Below, piece after piece: positions 12,338 through 22,977 of a stretch of 64,000 nucleotides of DNA. The notes beneath the pieces were generated by a model. That model ran no database searches and was not told where the DNA came from. It was given only the letters and a program-made list of their open reading frames with translations. Both the position numbers and the translations under genes were made by a program. Position 1 is the first letter of the stretch, and each line of letters starts with the position of its first letter. The DNA is from Chamaecyparis obtusa (Eukaryota; Streptophyta; Pinopsida; Cupressales; Cupressaceae). The DNA lies in assembly GCA_027943335.1 (NCBI GenBank), contig BSBK01006746.1, positions 1 to 64,000 on the forward strand. The letters are read 5' to 3'.

Positions 12338-14391
12338 TTAGGCCAAGGTCCTGAGCATGGCGACAACATTACGTTTGAGAACCTCCATCTTCTCTGCTAC
12401 CTCTTTAACTTTTTGAATGTCTTGAGGTCCTTGGGAACCATCTTCATCCCTATTTTTCTTTGTACTGGCTCTAGTTCTTTTGCCTGGACCATCACTGGGC
12501 TTCTTCTTTTCTTCCTTCATAGTCCTCTGTTCATCCCTGCTGTCCATTTTTTCTTCCATTTTGTTGATTAGCAGCTTAATGTGGTCATTGGACGCTTTTA
12601 GAATGTTATAGTTTTGCTCAGCAATACCCTTTAGGGTTTCCTCAAGACTAGTCATTTTAGATTCCAGGTGGTCAACCCTATCCTCCAAGCTATGCTTTCG
12701 ATTGGTGGTATTGTGATCCTTACCATCAGTGCTCTGTATTTTGTCTTTGAGATCTTCAATTTAACGAAAGAGCCATTTGAAGGACCTATACTGATCCAAC
12801 ATGCTATTCTTAGTATTGTTAAAGAAATTCATCTCCATTTCCCTGGCCTTATCATTGAGAACCACCAAAGTGGGGTCTATTAGCTCCTCATGGATTTTTC
12901 CATCAGTATCCTCCAAGATTTTAGGATAGACAGCCTCCCTTATGATCCCCAGGTGTTTAGTATTGATATTGAATCTCCTCCAAACCTTTTTCCCTTTTCC
13001 AGAATCTTGACTTTGATATTCCCCTCTGGATTTGTCTTTTGAGGTCTCAAGCATAATTGGAGACTGGGTAGAGGGATTTCCCTATTTGTCTTTGGGGTCT
13101 TCAGAAATGGGGTCTTGAGCCTCATTGTTGGTTCCTGACGGGGGCTGAAGATGGGGGGAGTTATCATCATTGTTCGTGAGATCAACAAAGAGATGACCCG
13201 AGCAATCCCTCATAGTGTTGGGGTTTTCCCCTATGACCTATTCTGACATTTTTGTGGCTTCCATATTAGGGTTGCCCACCTCGTCATCTGTATTCATGTC
13301 TTCCTCATTGTCTTTATACTCCTCATCTAAGGTTATATCCTTTTTGTCCTGCATTTTTGGAGCTTTTTTGATTTTGACCAAACTCGAGGGTCACTTCTTG
13401 GATGAGGACCCCTTTTTTATATTTTTATGCTCTTCTTCCTCACAATCCTAAAAAATGTATGCCCTCACTGTTGCCCGATGGAATGTAGTTCGACCCAGAA
13501 TCTTCACCGTTAGCTTTATTATCCGCAATTTCCTTACCCAAAATTTGGGCTTTGAAGAAATCATAGATTAGTAGTAACAAGCCTTCATGCAGAGTAGGGT
13601 TAGCTATGTTCTTCTCTCTAAAGCCATTAATATTCTCATTTATGGAAGAATAGAGATAAAACGGGATTGAAATCTTTTTTCCATGCCTAAAGTGAAACAA
13701 GACAAAGTGGTAGGTGCAAATTCTATCAAACCTAGTATCTAGAGTGATGTATGAAATGAGGGCCTTGAGAATGAATTGCCACAACATTTTCAATCTTGCA
13801 GGTTGATAGTAAGTGCTTGTCTTGACTATATAGCCTTCTTCTCCTTGTTGTCTCTCACAAAATCGTTGACAACATTGTTAGAAATTTTACGATCCCTGTA
13901 AAATTTTTTCCTAACTATGGGGATGCCAAAGACCAAGGAAATCACCTCCTCTGTGATAGTGAAGGACTTTCCCTCTATTTCCAACATTCCTCCATTCCAG
14001 CTTTTAACGAAGATGTTGGTGATCACCTTCCTGCTACCATGGAGTCTTTCTATAAAGGTGTTAATTTCCCCTTTCTGTAGGAAACTCCAAACTTTTGTGC
14101 GATTCTTCCACTTCTTGCTATCATTCTCTGGCTCTCTTCTGTGTCTTTCCCCAACCATGACTCTTGTCTGGGTTTTGGTTTCTCTTTGGTGATGCGGAAC
14201 CTTAATGCTTTTTGTCTTTCTTGCAGCCTTTGTTCTTGGCTTTGTAGTTTTTTGCCTTTGAAGATAATTACAGTTCTTGGGAACGGAAGCCCAGAAAGCA
14301 TGCAGAGGGGACACGTATTAATTAACCTTATTGTCCCTCCAGTGCTTGTCATTAATGTAATGACACCTCCAAAAATCCCCTTTTCTTTCAT
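12338..14391 (-). pseudogene. LINE F extra ORF: uncharacterised plant TE-associated protein
   Basis: Frames at 14314-13826, 13793-13440, 13188-12761 and 12688-12338 form one decayed reading unit between RNase H and the 3' end. The first contains KVITNIFVKSWNGGMLEIEG then FTITEEVISLVFGIPI and FYRDRKISNN. The second contains YHFVLFHFRHGKKISIPFYL. The last (116 codons) is rich in Lys/Glu heptads (MEDRVDHLESKMTSLEETL), a likely coiled coil. The I.I....I..VFG.P pattern resembles the ORFs at 9512 and 42901, so all three may belong to one broad family. A third ORF in this position is not a standard LINE component. The function is unknown. Confidence 0.55.
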
Positions 14392-14479
14392 GATTATCTT
14401 TTATTATTCCCTCTGTACTTTGGAGTCTGTCCCCATTGGGTAAATCCTTCCCATCACCTGAGAGATCTTCGACATGGTG

Positions 14480-15088
14480 CTAGCTCATCTTAGCTTCCTT
14501 GCTAACTGCTTGGTTGGTGAACCCGTCAACAACCTTGTTGGTAGCCTTGGACATGTGATAAATGTGGACCGCATCAAGGATGGCCCAAGATTCATCGAAC
14601 GTGTTGGCACTATTGGTGATGTTTAAAGAGTCAACTTCCAACCAAGGGTAATTGACCCTTGTATCAGAGGAAAGATTAGTGAACTGGATGGTCACACTAG
14701 CTTCCGCAAGGTGACTTGTTTGAGATCCAAGGGGAAAGATCACCATAGCAAAACTGAATCCAAAGATGATTCCTCCACTGCCCACCTGGCTAGGGTTCCC
14801 TTTGGCTGCTCCATTGAAATTAGCTTTGGGCCAGCCAGCCGGAAGAAGTCTCCCTATGTAGTTCTATCTTTTCTCCCGAGCCACTTCCTTGGCCTTTCCT
14901 TCTTCATAGATGACTTCAGCTTTAAGATAAGTAGAGAACCACAAGTTGATTCCCTCTAACTTATCCTTTTGCATCATAACTTCCTGGATTAAAAAAATAT
15001 GAGTTCTGTGATCCCTGATCGTGTTCCTAATAACTTCTTTCTTGTGTGAGCCGATGATCCCATAGGGGTTCGATGAAGTGACTATCAT
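14480..15088 (-). pseudogene. LINE F ORF2 remnant: endonuclease start fused to RNase H
   Basis: 15088-14864 encodes the start of an endonuclease-like domain (KKEVIRNTIRDHRTHIFLIQ followed by E), although the usual N-terminal WN motif is lost. After a TAG the same frame continues directly with GWPKANFNGAAKGNPSQVGS and GGIIFGF, the opening of a plant LINE RNase H. This is followed by an AEA motif, LEVDSLNI and KVVDGFTNQAV. A normal ORF2 has about 1000 codons of endonuclease and reverse transcriptase between these points. Here they are absent, with no FADD or YADD motif anywhere in the element. It is an internal deletion derivative. Confidence 0.75.
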
Positions 15089-15089
15089 T

Positions 15090-16909
15090 TCTTACTGGGG
15101 GTACAGGCTGCCTAGATGGTTTTCTAAGTTCCATCCATAATGTTCCTACTGGCTTCTTCTTTCCTGATCTGACTTGCTCTCTTTCTTTCTGGAGTTTTTA
15201 GTTTAGCCCCTACATCAACTTTGTTTCCGCTCCTGGTTGCAGCAGGGGAAACCAGAGAGGGATCTCTACTATTGGGTCTCTTATTATTTTGGACCTTGGA
15301 CTAGCCCTCTTTTACATCTTTGTATTTCACAAAGAGCACTTCCATCTTGGTTAGCTGCCTTAGGGAGACAAAGACTAGCAGTTCTTCCATTTGTAGGACT
15401 TTATTTGAGTCTTGCTTCTTAGGACATGGGTGGATTCTTGAGATGGGGTTCTTATTGACTTGTCCCTTTTTAGACTGGAGAAGCATTCTTCCAATGGGGA
15501 TTCAAGGGAATCCAGAACAATGGAAATAAAGATCGACCCAGGGCACAAGTCGCTTCCTTCCACCAAGTCATCTTCCTTGGTTTCTTCCATGGTTTCTTGT
15601 TGTATGTTGACTTCCAGGCCTATGCCTTCTAAGAGGGGAAACTCCTCTCTAAGATCTATATTTACTATCTGTTGGCTAGTCAGCTCTTTGTGATCTTTCT
15701 ATTGTCTTGTCAACTCCCCTTCAATAGATTTTTCCTTTTTAGCCCTGGTTCGAGGGTCTCAGGTAAGATCTCTGGTTGTTCCTTTTTTTTCCACACTCTA
15801 TGGGTATTATCCTCTATACCCTCCTACGATTTGGTGTTCTCCCTAGATGGGCCTACCTTATCACTTCTGTTATTATTGCCTGGCTTTATCTTTCTTTGAG
15901 TGATTTTTTCTTTCCTTTCTTTCTCCAAGTTCTTGAACACTGGACACACTTTAGCTATGTGTCCAGCTTTCTTGCAGAGGAAACAAGCAAATGGGACACT
16001 TTCGTAATCCAGCTTCTGCACATGTTTTCCCAGTTTGGATTGAAGCTCTATAATTTCCAGCATGTCTTGACCCTCTTCCACCCCGATGCAAATCCTAGCA
16101 TAGGTTAGGCGACTCCTTGCCATTGTCACTGGGTCTATCGAGAGAAGGGTACCAAAGGAGTTGGCAATTCCATCGAAAACATCTTCGTACCAGAACTCTA
16201 GAGGAAGTTCTAGGAGTCTAACCCACACCAAGGCTTGGACAAAGAAAGAGTCATTGAGATCAAGCTTCGGTATCCACTTTTGCAATGCCAGGGTTGCCTT
16301 TCCTATAGCCCAGGAACCAGGACAAAGGATTTTGTCTAAGTCCTTACATGAAAACTCAAAGGACAAAAATCCCTTAGCCATGGCTGTGACTTGGACTTGG
16401 CCCTTTAAATCCCATTTCTTCTTGGCAAAAATCCTAACAATATCTATGTTAGGTCTAGACCCCACAAATTTTCCAACAAGAGTAAGGCCCATAGAAGCTA
16501 TGTTGTGATCAACCAGCTCATTGGGAATCTCTATGGCGTATTTGCCTTTTTCCTTATCAGATAAATCCTTAATAGAGGGAAAAGATGACTTGCCTATAGG
16601 TTTAACTCTGAAGAGAGTTGACCATCGACGGTTGAAGGCTATTCCATTCTGATCACATGCCTGGGTCTTCGTGACTGTGGGAGATGTGGGAGGAAAAGCC
16701 AGATTCCCATCCCCCACCCCTGCTTCCTTTCCTGGGTCTTTCTGATTTTCCTATGGGACCCCATCCTTTTTCTCTAGGTTTGTAGGGTCTTGATCTATAG
16801 GGAAACCATCACCAGAGGATCCCGTAGCCTGCAGCCCAAGGATCATGCCTACCTTCAAATTCAAAAAACCTCTCGCTCCCGCTCCCACTCCTGCTTGTTC
16901 GCTTGCCAT
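15090..16909 (-). pseudogene. LINE F ORF1: DUF4283-like domain with CCHC zinc knuckle
   Basis: ATG at 16909 begins MASEQAGVGAGARGF, one base inside the element end. One in-frame TAG occurs before the main open stretch 16717-15824 (297 codons). That stretch contains the RNA-binding DUF4283-like core (WVRLLELPLEFW at about residues 170-181) and a CCHC knuckle CFLCKKAGHIAKVC (CX2CX4HX4C) near residue 250. Plant L1 ORF1 proteins with this layout bind element RNA in the ribonucleoprotein particle. Downstream frames at 15590-15375 and 15486-15301 look like the shifted C-terminal tail, Ser/Lys-rich. Function is inferred from the family. Confidence 0.75.
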
Positions 16910-17279
16910 ACACTCTTGAAATTGTTATTTTTTATTGAAATCACTGAAATGCATATCTACATTTATAAAAAGATTTACATTCTGTATACAAATTTGATAT
17001 CGAGAAATATATATATTTTTACAATAAGTTTAACTCAAAATAGATGTAAACTGGATTCTTTAATAAGAACATCTTTTTTGTAAATTTTGAACAACTTGCC
17101 ATATAAAATTAATAATATGTTGTTTCGCTTATGTTGTTTCCAGAAGTATATGCTTTAAGGTACCTGAAGAAAAACATATAGAAAAACTAATATAAAATAG
17201 TGAAAATAGTGTAAACTTTTTTTTATGTTTAATAAAAACAAAATATTATAGTAAATACCTTATTTTGTTGTCAGTATGC

Positions 17280-17996
17280 AAAAATTCTAAACTATCTTTC
17301 ATTTTTGTTGACATATAGTGCATTGGCCTTTGGGATAGTTGATTGGCATGCTTAATCGATCTTGATTTCCTGTAGAAGCTTGATAATTCCAATTTTTCTT
17401 CTTTATTTGTACATAGACAGAACATTGTTGTTGTGGAAAGACAACTGGAAATATTGATACGACTTCAATTTGTTTATATTGCCTGATTTATTTACATAGA
17501 ATTAGCCATTGATTTTCGATATCTTTTTTATAAGCCTGTTTGTCAATTGACAGGGGCCATCGCAGAAAAGGAAGAACTTCTATTTTTTTTTATTGTCTTG
17601 TTTGTGTACAAAATAGTTACTGTAGTCAAATCCTTGACCAGGATATGTGTATTGTAGCAAGAAATTTAGTTCGATAATCAAATCTTTAGGGAAAAGAGAG
17701 GTCATGACAAAATGAACAATGTGAACATTTTCTCAAATTTCTAAATCCCAAGCCATTAACATAGTGATAATATTAGCATTTACCTTCCATCGATGAGTGG
17801 CATTGTGAAATTCTTCACCTAATGTCCGTTGAACTTCTTGCACAATAGAGTTAGTCTTGCAGAGTAATAAGTCTTTTAAATATATATGGTCTACTCTTCC
17901 AAAGAAAGCTATTTGTTGTGTGTTGGTTTGAAAAGTAAATGTAGCTTCCATTGGTAAATTTATTATGTGCTCTAATGATCTTTGTAAGGAATTCAT
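17280..17996 (-). pseudogene. Decayed TE-associated ORF fragment, unknown function
   Basis: The open part 17996-17733 encodes 87 residues (starting MNSLQRSLEHIINLPMEA) and, after a stop, continues through shifted frames to about 17280. The paralogous C-terminal part is present in copy 1 at about 11280-11700, where IKNQWLILCKEIRQYKQIEA remains open. I cannot assign a domain. The tail lies in the duplicated block while the N-terminal 340 bp lie outside it, so the duplication cut through this ORF. Confidence 0.45.
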
Positions 17997-17999
17997 CTT

Positions 18000-19587
18000 G
18001 TTGTTTATCCTTTTATAGTAATATTAGCTTTTAGAAATATAGTTCTTTTAATAAGATTTTGAAGAGTATTAATTAGCAAAATCTTTATTAGATTTGCTAC
18101 GAATGTGCTTTAAATGTTCCATGTGTTGTGAGTTAGTTTGATGTCGAATATCCATTTCATCTTATGTGAAATCTGACACAGTTAACTTTTGTAATATGTG
18201 CCATACTTAAGAATTGAATAAGATTATTATAAATTTTGAATATATTTGAAAATAAATATTGGAATAGAATATATTTTTTTGAATATTGATGTGACACGTA
18301 AAATTCAAAAAATAATTTGTATATACGTATATAATTTTACAATATTATATAAAATTGTTACTATTGTTTTGAATTTTGAATTATAAATTTATAAATATAT
18401 AACTGTGTATAGTATTTGGAAGAGTATTAATTAACTAAATTTTTATTAGATTTGTTATGGATATATAACTTTGTATAGGATTTGGAAGAGTATTAATTAA
18501 CTAAATCTTTATTAGATTTGTTATGTATGTGCTTTAAATGTTCCGATTGTTCTGAGTTAAGTTGATGTATAATACCAATGTCATCTTATGCAAAATTTGA
18601 CACAGTTAATTTATGTTATATCTGGTACAGTTAAGAATTTAGTAACATAATTATAAATTTTCAATAATGTTTGAAATTAAATATTTAAATAGAATGTTTG
18701 AAGGAAATGTTTGCAATTATTGAATCTAGAATTAATAAGCTACTTAATCCGAGACTATTTACTTTTGAGGGACTTATCAACGAAACAATATTTACGATAT
18801 TTTATAGTTGAACAATGTTGTCTTATCACAGTTTTATCTTGTGACAACCGTCTGATCTTTAGTTTTGAATTGGCGATTACAATTTTTGATTATCGGATTT
18901 AGTTGTTAGTCAGTACTAAATCCAAAATTGTTAATTTTTTTCAAGAAAATAAATTATTACAATTATTGCATGTAATCCTCAGTTAAATCCTAATGCTATA
19001 TTTCATCAATCATGTACAAATTTTTTTTAATCATTCCATTAAATGTACTAAAAAAAAATACATAGATTGATTGAATAAGCTAAAATACAATATTTCCTCT
19101 TCATGAGATGAAAAATACCGTTATATCTTTGCTTAGGTCAAATTGGCCTCATTAGAGTTTTAAAGAGTATTTATTAAAGTAATCAAATCTAGATATTTTA
19201 GTTGTTACACAAACTGTAATCATGGAATGGTAGTCTTTTTTACAGATGGAAAACATTGTCTCTGGATTTGTACATCTAGGAATTGTTTTGTTATCTTCAG
19301 TCAAACAAATATAAGATTGATCCTCTCCTATTTATAAATTTGGATCTTTTCAACTATATGAAATATAATAGAATTTTCAATATTCTAATTCAATGGTATG
19401 TTTTCGATTGTCGGATTTAGTTGTTATTGACGACTAAATCCAAAATTTTTTAATTTTGTTTCCTTCGAAGGTTTATTGTTCTTCAAAATGTTTTGAGTGT
19501 GTGCTAGATCCTTATGTTTCCATTTTTGCGATTATCGGATTTAGAATAAATAAGATACTTAATCTAGCTTTAAAATAATCTAATTTC
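18000..19587. repeat. AT-rich region with copies of a dispersed non-coding repeat
   Basis: Two partial units (about 18711-18935 and about 19390-19580) share blocks with 31566-31890 and 31830-32060: GATTATCGGATTTAG, AATTAATAAGCTACTTAATC, GTTCTTCAAAATG and a short inverted pair GGATTTAGT/ACTAAATCC. A family 1 hairpin arm (TCTTGTGACAACCGTC) lies at about 18837-18852. A 65-bp direct duplication (TTTGGAAGAGTATTAATTAA block, about 18418-18540) is also present. No coding capacity was seen. Confidence 0.6.
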
Positions 19588-22500
19588 ATGTTAACATTGG
19601 ATAGAGGACTGCTTGCGAAAATGCAAAAAATTAGACTTCAAAGGAAAATAACTTTACATAATCGTCAGGTCAAGCTATGACTTATTCATCATGACCTAGC
19701 GAAAGCCAAAAATCTGGATTCTGCCTCGGCGAAACTGTCTTCCAAGCCTGCTCAATATTCAGATACCAGATATTCTAGCCCGAAAAAGGATTTCACCAGT
19801 TATTGTTTTAATTGTTGGCAATATGGGCACAAACATACAGACTGCACACTTAGGGATGTCCATCATCTCCATCCAAATTACGATCACCTCAATGAGTTCA
19901 TTGCGAAGTAGAAGGCAAAAAGTTTGTAGGATGCTCAGTAAAATGAGCAATCTAAGGGCAAGATCATCGCTTCACATGTTAATTCAGGTAATCCCCCAAA
20001 CAATGGTTGCAAAGAGCATATCGCTAAGAAATCTGATAAGTGTTTAGCAATTAAAACTAGGGTTTTGGAACCCGGTTCTAAAAACCATACTTCCAGTGGC
20101 TATTGGTTCCAAAACAAGATTATGGAGCTAAAGGTTTTCTCTGTCAAATCACTGGACGCACAAATGAATTTTTTTGCCAAAACCAAGTATGCGAATTTGA
20201 AGAAAAATAATTTAGAGATGGTAAGGGCAAAGTTTATTGAGCAGGTCTCACTTCAAGCTAACTCCAAAGTGGGGAAAGATGGAGTGGCACCTTCTCAGAA
20301 CCCTACCACTCACAGTTTGTACAAACCCTATCCATGGCTATCAGAAAGTAAGTAGTATGATCACCTCAGGACCATAAAGGCTCTGTCATCTAGGACATCT
20401 CCGGCCAAATGCCCCTATGAAACTCTATCTGCTGCGAGGGGAGGAGGATTGATAGAGACTAAGGCATCTTCCGATGGTGGCAGATCAAGAAAAGAGGAAT
20501 GGCACATGGTCAAAGGTAGGAAAATGGTAAAATCTTCTCCTATAAATCACAATAGCAGTAGTATTGCTCTTAAAAATTCTTTTGAAATTCTAAGCAGGGA
20601 TATTAACCCTAGTAAAAAACCTATGCACTTAATAAATCATCAGAGTAGTAGGGTTTTGGGAGGGGGAGTAGCTTCCTGGGGGAAACCACATCTGGAAGGT
20701 GAACCTGCACAACTCGATATGAGAAATTCTCCCATTCCCCTATCCAAAACTCTAGGCATGGCACATAGAACTTCTAAGGATATTAAAGATCTAGCTTTTA
20801 TTCATAGATCCCCAAATGCTTACAGCCCTCCTCATCGAAGGAAGGGAAATATGGGTTCTATGAATAGGAAGTCATATAATATGGTTAAACCCTATAATGA
20901 GGGTAATCCATCTCATGATAAGTGTAATGATAGCATTTACACCCCACCACATAGGCATGCAGCTAACCATAGCCATTCAACACTTTCAAAATATGGTAAT
21001 CATGGTCCTAATCATCTTAGGATAACATTAGATGAAAAATACAGTGTGCAAAATCAACATGTTTATGTAGAAACAGGTGTCATATGCAAATGGATGGGTA
21101 CAGGTGCCCTTTTAGAGGATACAATCAAAGGTTTGGCATCGCTTCTTCCCCCGGAGGTAAGTACTACTATCATGACAGATAACTTTATTTTTGTAGATTG
21201 CAAGAGTAGTAAGCTCAAAAATGATATTTTAGAGATAGGTTATCTAAAATTTAGAGATATTCCTTTTTTTGTATGCTCGTGGTTTCCCTTTTTTAATCCA
21301 ATAAAAGTAGTGGATTTCCAAGTAGAAAAAGCTATTTTATTAAGAAATCTGCCATTAGAATTTAATCATCCAGAAATCATTAAAAATATAGGCAATAGAA
21401 TCAAAATTTTTAAAAGGATAGTTAAAACTAAACATAGCAAAATAGATGTGATTATCATAATTAATTTAAATTATCATGATAATTACATTCCTCCCCTTCA
21501 GCTGTGTTTTAACTCTAATTCCATAATTATAAATCCCCAGATCTTAGATAACTACATAGAAGATTCTGAGAAAGGAGGAAATCCTTTCTCACTTACTCTT
21601 AGAAATTGCTCAGATTTTCAACATGGCACAGATAATAGAATAAAGGTAAACTTCTTAAATAACAAAGGGGGTTTTGAAATCCTAAATAACAAAGAGGAGT
21701 ATTCTAAGACTCCTCCTCCCAATTTGTATAAAATCAACACTCCGGTTATAAATGACACTCCTCAGGACTCATCCAACACCCATACTTCTTTAAGGAGGAT
21801 AGAAACCAAGAAAACATTGAGCCTGAACATGGAAAATATAACTAAGAACAATAAACAAAAAATTTTGGACTATGGCTGTAAAATTAATAATACAGACAAA
21901 TCAATACCCGATCAACACCCAATTAATTTTCCTATGGTTAAACTAATAAACCCCCAAATATCTGAAGCAATGCTTCCAATAAATAATAACCCAGTTAACA
22001 TTATAAGGCAAGAACCATATGAAAAATTCAATAGGGAGAGTAAATCAGAGCAAATAGAACTTGGAACAAATAATAATAAAATTTGTGTTCAAGATGAAGG
22101 TAATAGGACTGAACCACCAACTAACTTGATTTTGAAGCTGGAATGTGCTGATGCAGTAGAATTAGTTGAGCAGGTAAACAGAACAGAAGAGGAGGTGAAT
22201 CAAATTATTAATTACTTAGGAAAATCACTAACGGACGAACTCATGGACATGTTTCTTGACGAAATTTGTGACTTCGATGAACTAAAACTCCAAAAGGAAA
22301 TACTAATTAAACAAATTCAGGAATGCATCCTAGAAGAAAATAAGGAACAGAATAATAGTCCGAATCAACATCTCCTTCCCTCTTCCCTGGAAAAGGAAGC
22401 TTTAGAAATTGCACTTTTGGATAACCTTGACAAAAACTCAAACCAATCAGATAAAAAAATCAGTCAAGAAGCTATAGACAGGCATAATGCAAAAAAGAAA

Positions 22501-22977
22501 AATATAAATGATAAGGAAAACTTAAATATGCCTACCTGTGTTAATGAGAAGGAACTAGCTGTTTATATTCCTCTAGAGCTAGAAGCATTAAATCTGGATT
22601 TGGCAGGAAATGATGTAGATATAGTGGAAATTTATGGCAAGGAGATCATAGATAGAGATGTACCCCTAGATTGCTCCTTAAATGAGCAAAAAAACTCAAA
22701 CAACCAGGTTAATTCTATAATAAGGTATGATGGAGAAACTACTGTGGTTAAAGAAGCAATAGAAGGCCTTTTCGGGACCACTAATGAAAACAAAGAATTA
22801 GGCATAGCCATAAACAGAGGTAGTTTAAGTACACCCAATATTAATAAACTTAAAAAGAAAAGAGGTAGGAAGTCAGCTGTTGAGTTGAGAACGTTGGATG
22901 GTAATGCAGGTAACCAAAAAAAGATAGCGGATATTCTGAACACAGGGAAGGGGAAGTTCCTTCCCAAGGAACAATGA
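19588..22977 (+). pseudogene. LINE G ORF1, long, with N-terminal zinc knuckle and DUF4283-like domain
   Basis: One frame runs from ATG 19588 (MLTLDRGLLAKMQKIRLQ) to the stop at 22975-22977, 1130 codons. Five in-frame stops lie before 20360. The last 842 codons (20449-22974) are open. A CCHC knuckle CFNCWQYGHKHTDC lies at about 19816-19857, upstream of the folded part. In the open part, FFVCSWFPFFNPIKVVDF followed by LLRNLPLEFNHPEIIKN resembles the second half of DUF4283 in plant L1 ORF1 proteins. The remaining 450 codons are Asn/Lys/Glu-rich and appear disordered. The protein would coat element RNA. The knuckle before the DUF4283-like part is the reverse of the LINE F order. Confidence 0.7.

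Larger units (their letters stand above)
12154..16910 (-). mobile_element. LINE F: internally deleted, chimeric L1-like element
   Basis: The element is flanked by CATTCTTGAAATTGTT (12138-12153) and CACTCTTGAAATTGTT (16911-16926), a 16-bp target duplication with one mismatch. The minus-strand 3' end reads TTTTACTTAATCAAAAA, like the TTTTACTGATCAAAAA ends of the other LINE tails here. Order on the minus strand: ORF1 with a DUF4283-like domain and zinc knuckle, a short endonuclease remnant, an RNase H domain, then a further ORF set of about 2 kb before the 3' end. The reverse transcriptase is missing, so the copy must have moved in trans or lost that part before or after insertion. Stops and frameshifts occur throughout. 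Confidence 0.85.
11755..17654 (+). repeat. Tandem duplication, copy 2, split by LINE F
   Basis: 11755-12153 matches 10601-10999 and 16911-17654 matches 10984-11742. The interruption is exactly LINE F at 12154-16910. Removing it restores a copy collinear with copy 1, which dates the LINE insertion after the duplication. Confidence 0.85.

Noticed and set aside
12338..14391. A cellular gene between 12.3 and 14.4 kb
   Set aside because: It lies within the target-duplication boundaries of LINE F on the element strand and is full of frameshifts, so it travels with the element.
20449..22977. An 842-codon ORF as an intact host gene
   Set aside because: It is directly followed, with a 4-base overlap, by LINE ORF2 and contains a DUF4283-like segment. 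It is the open part of LINE ORF1.
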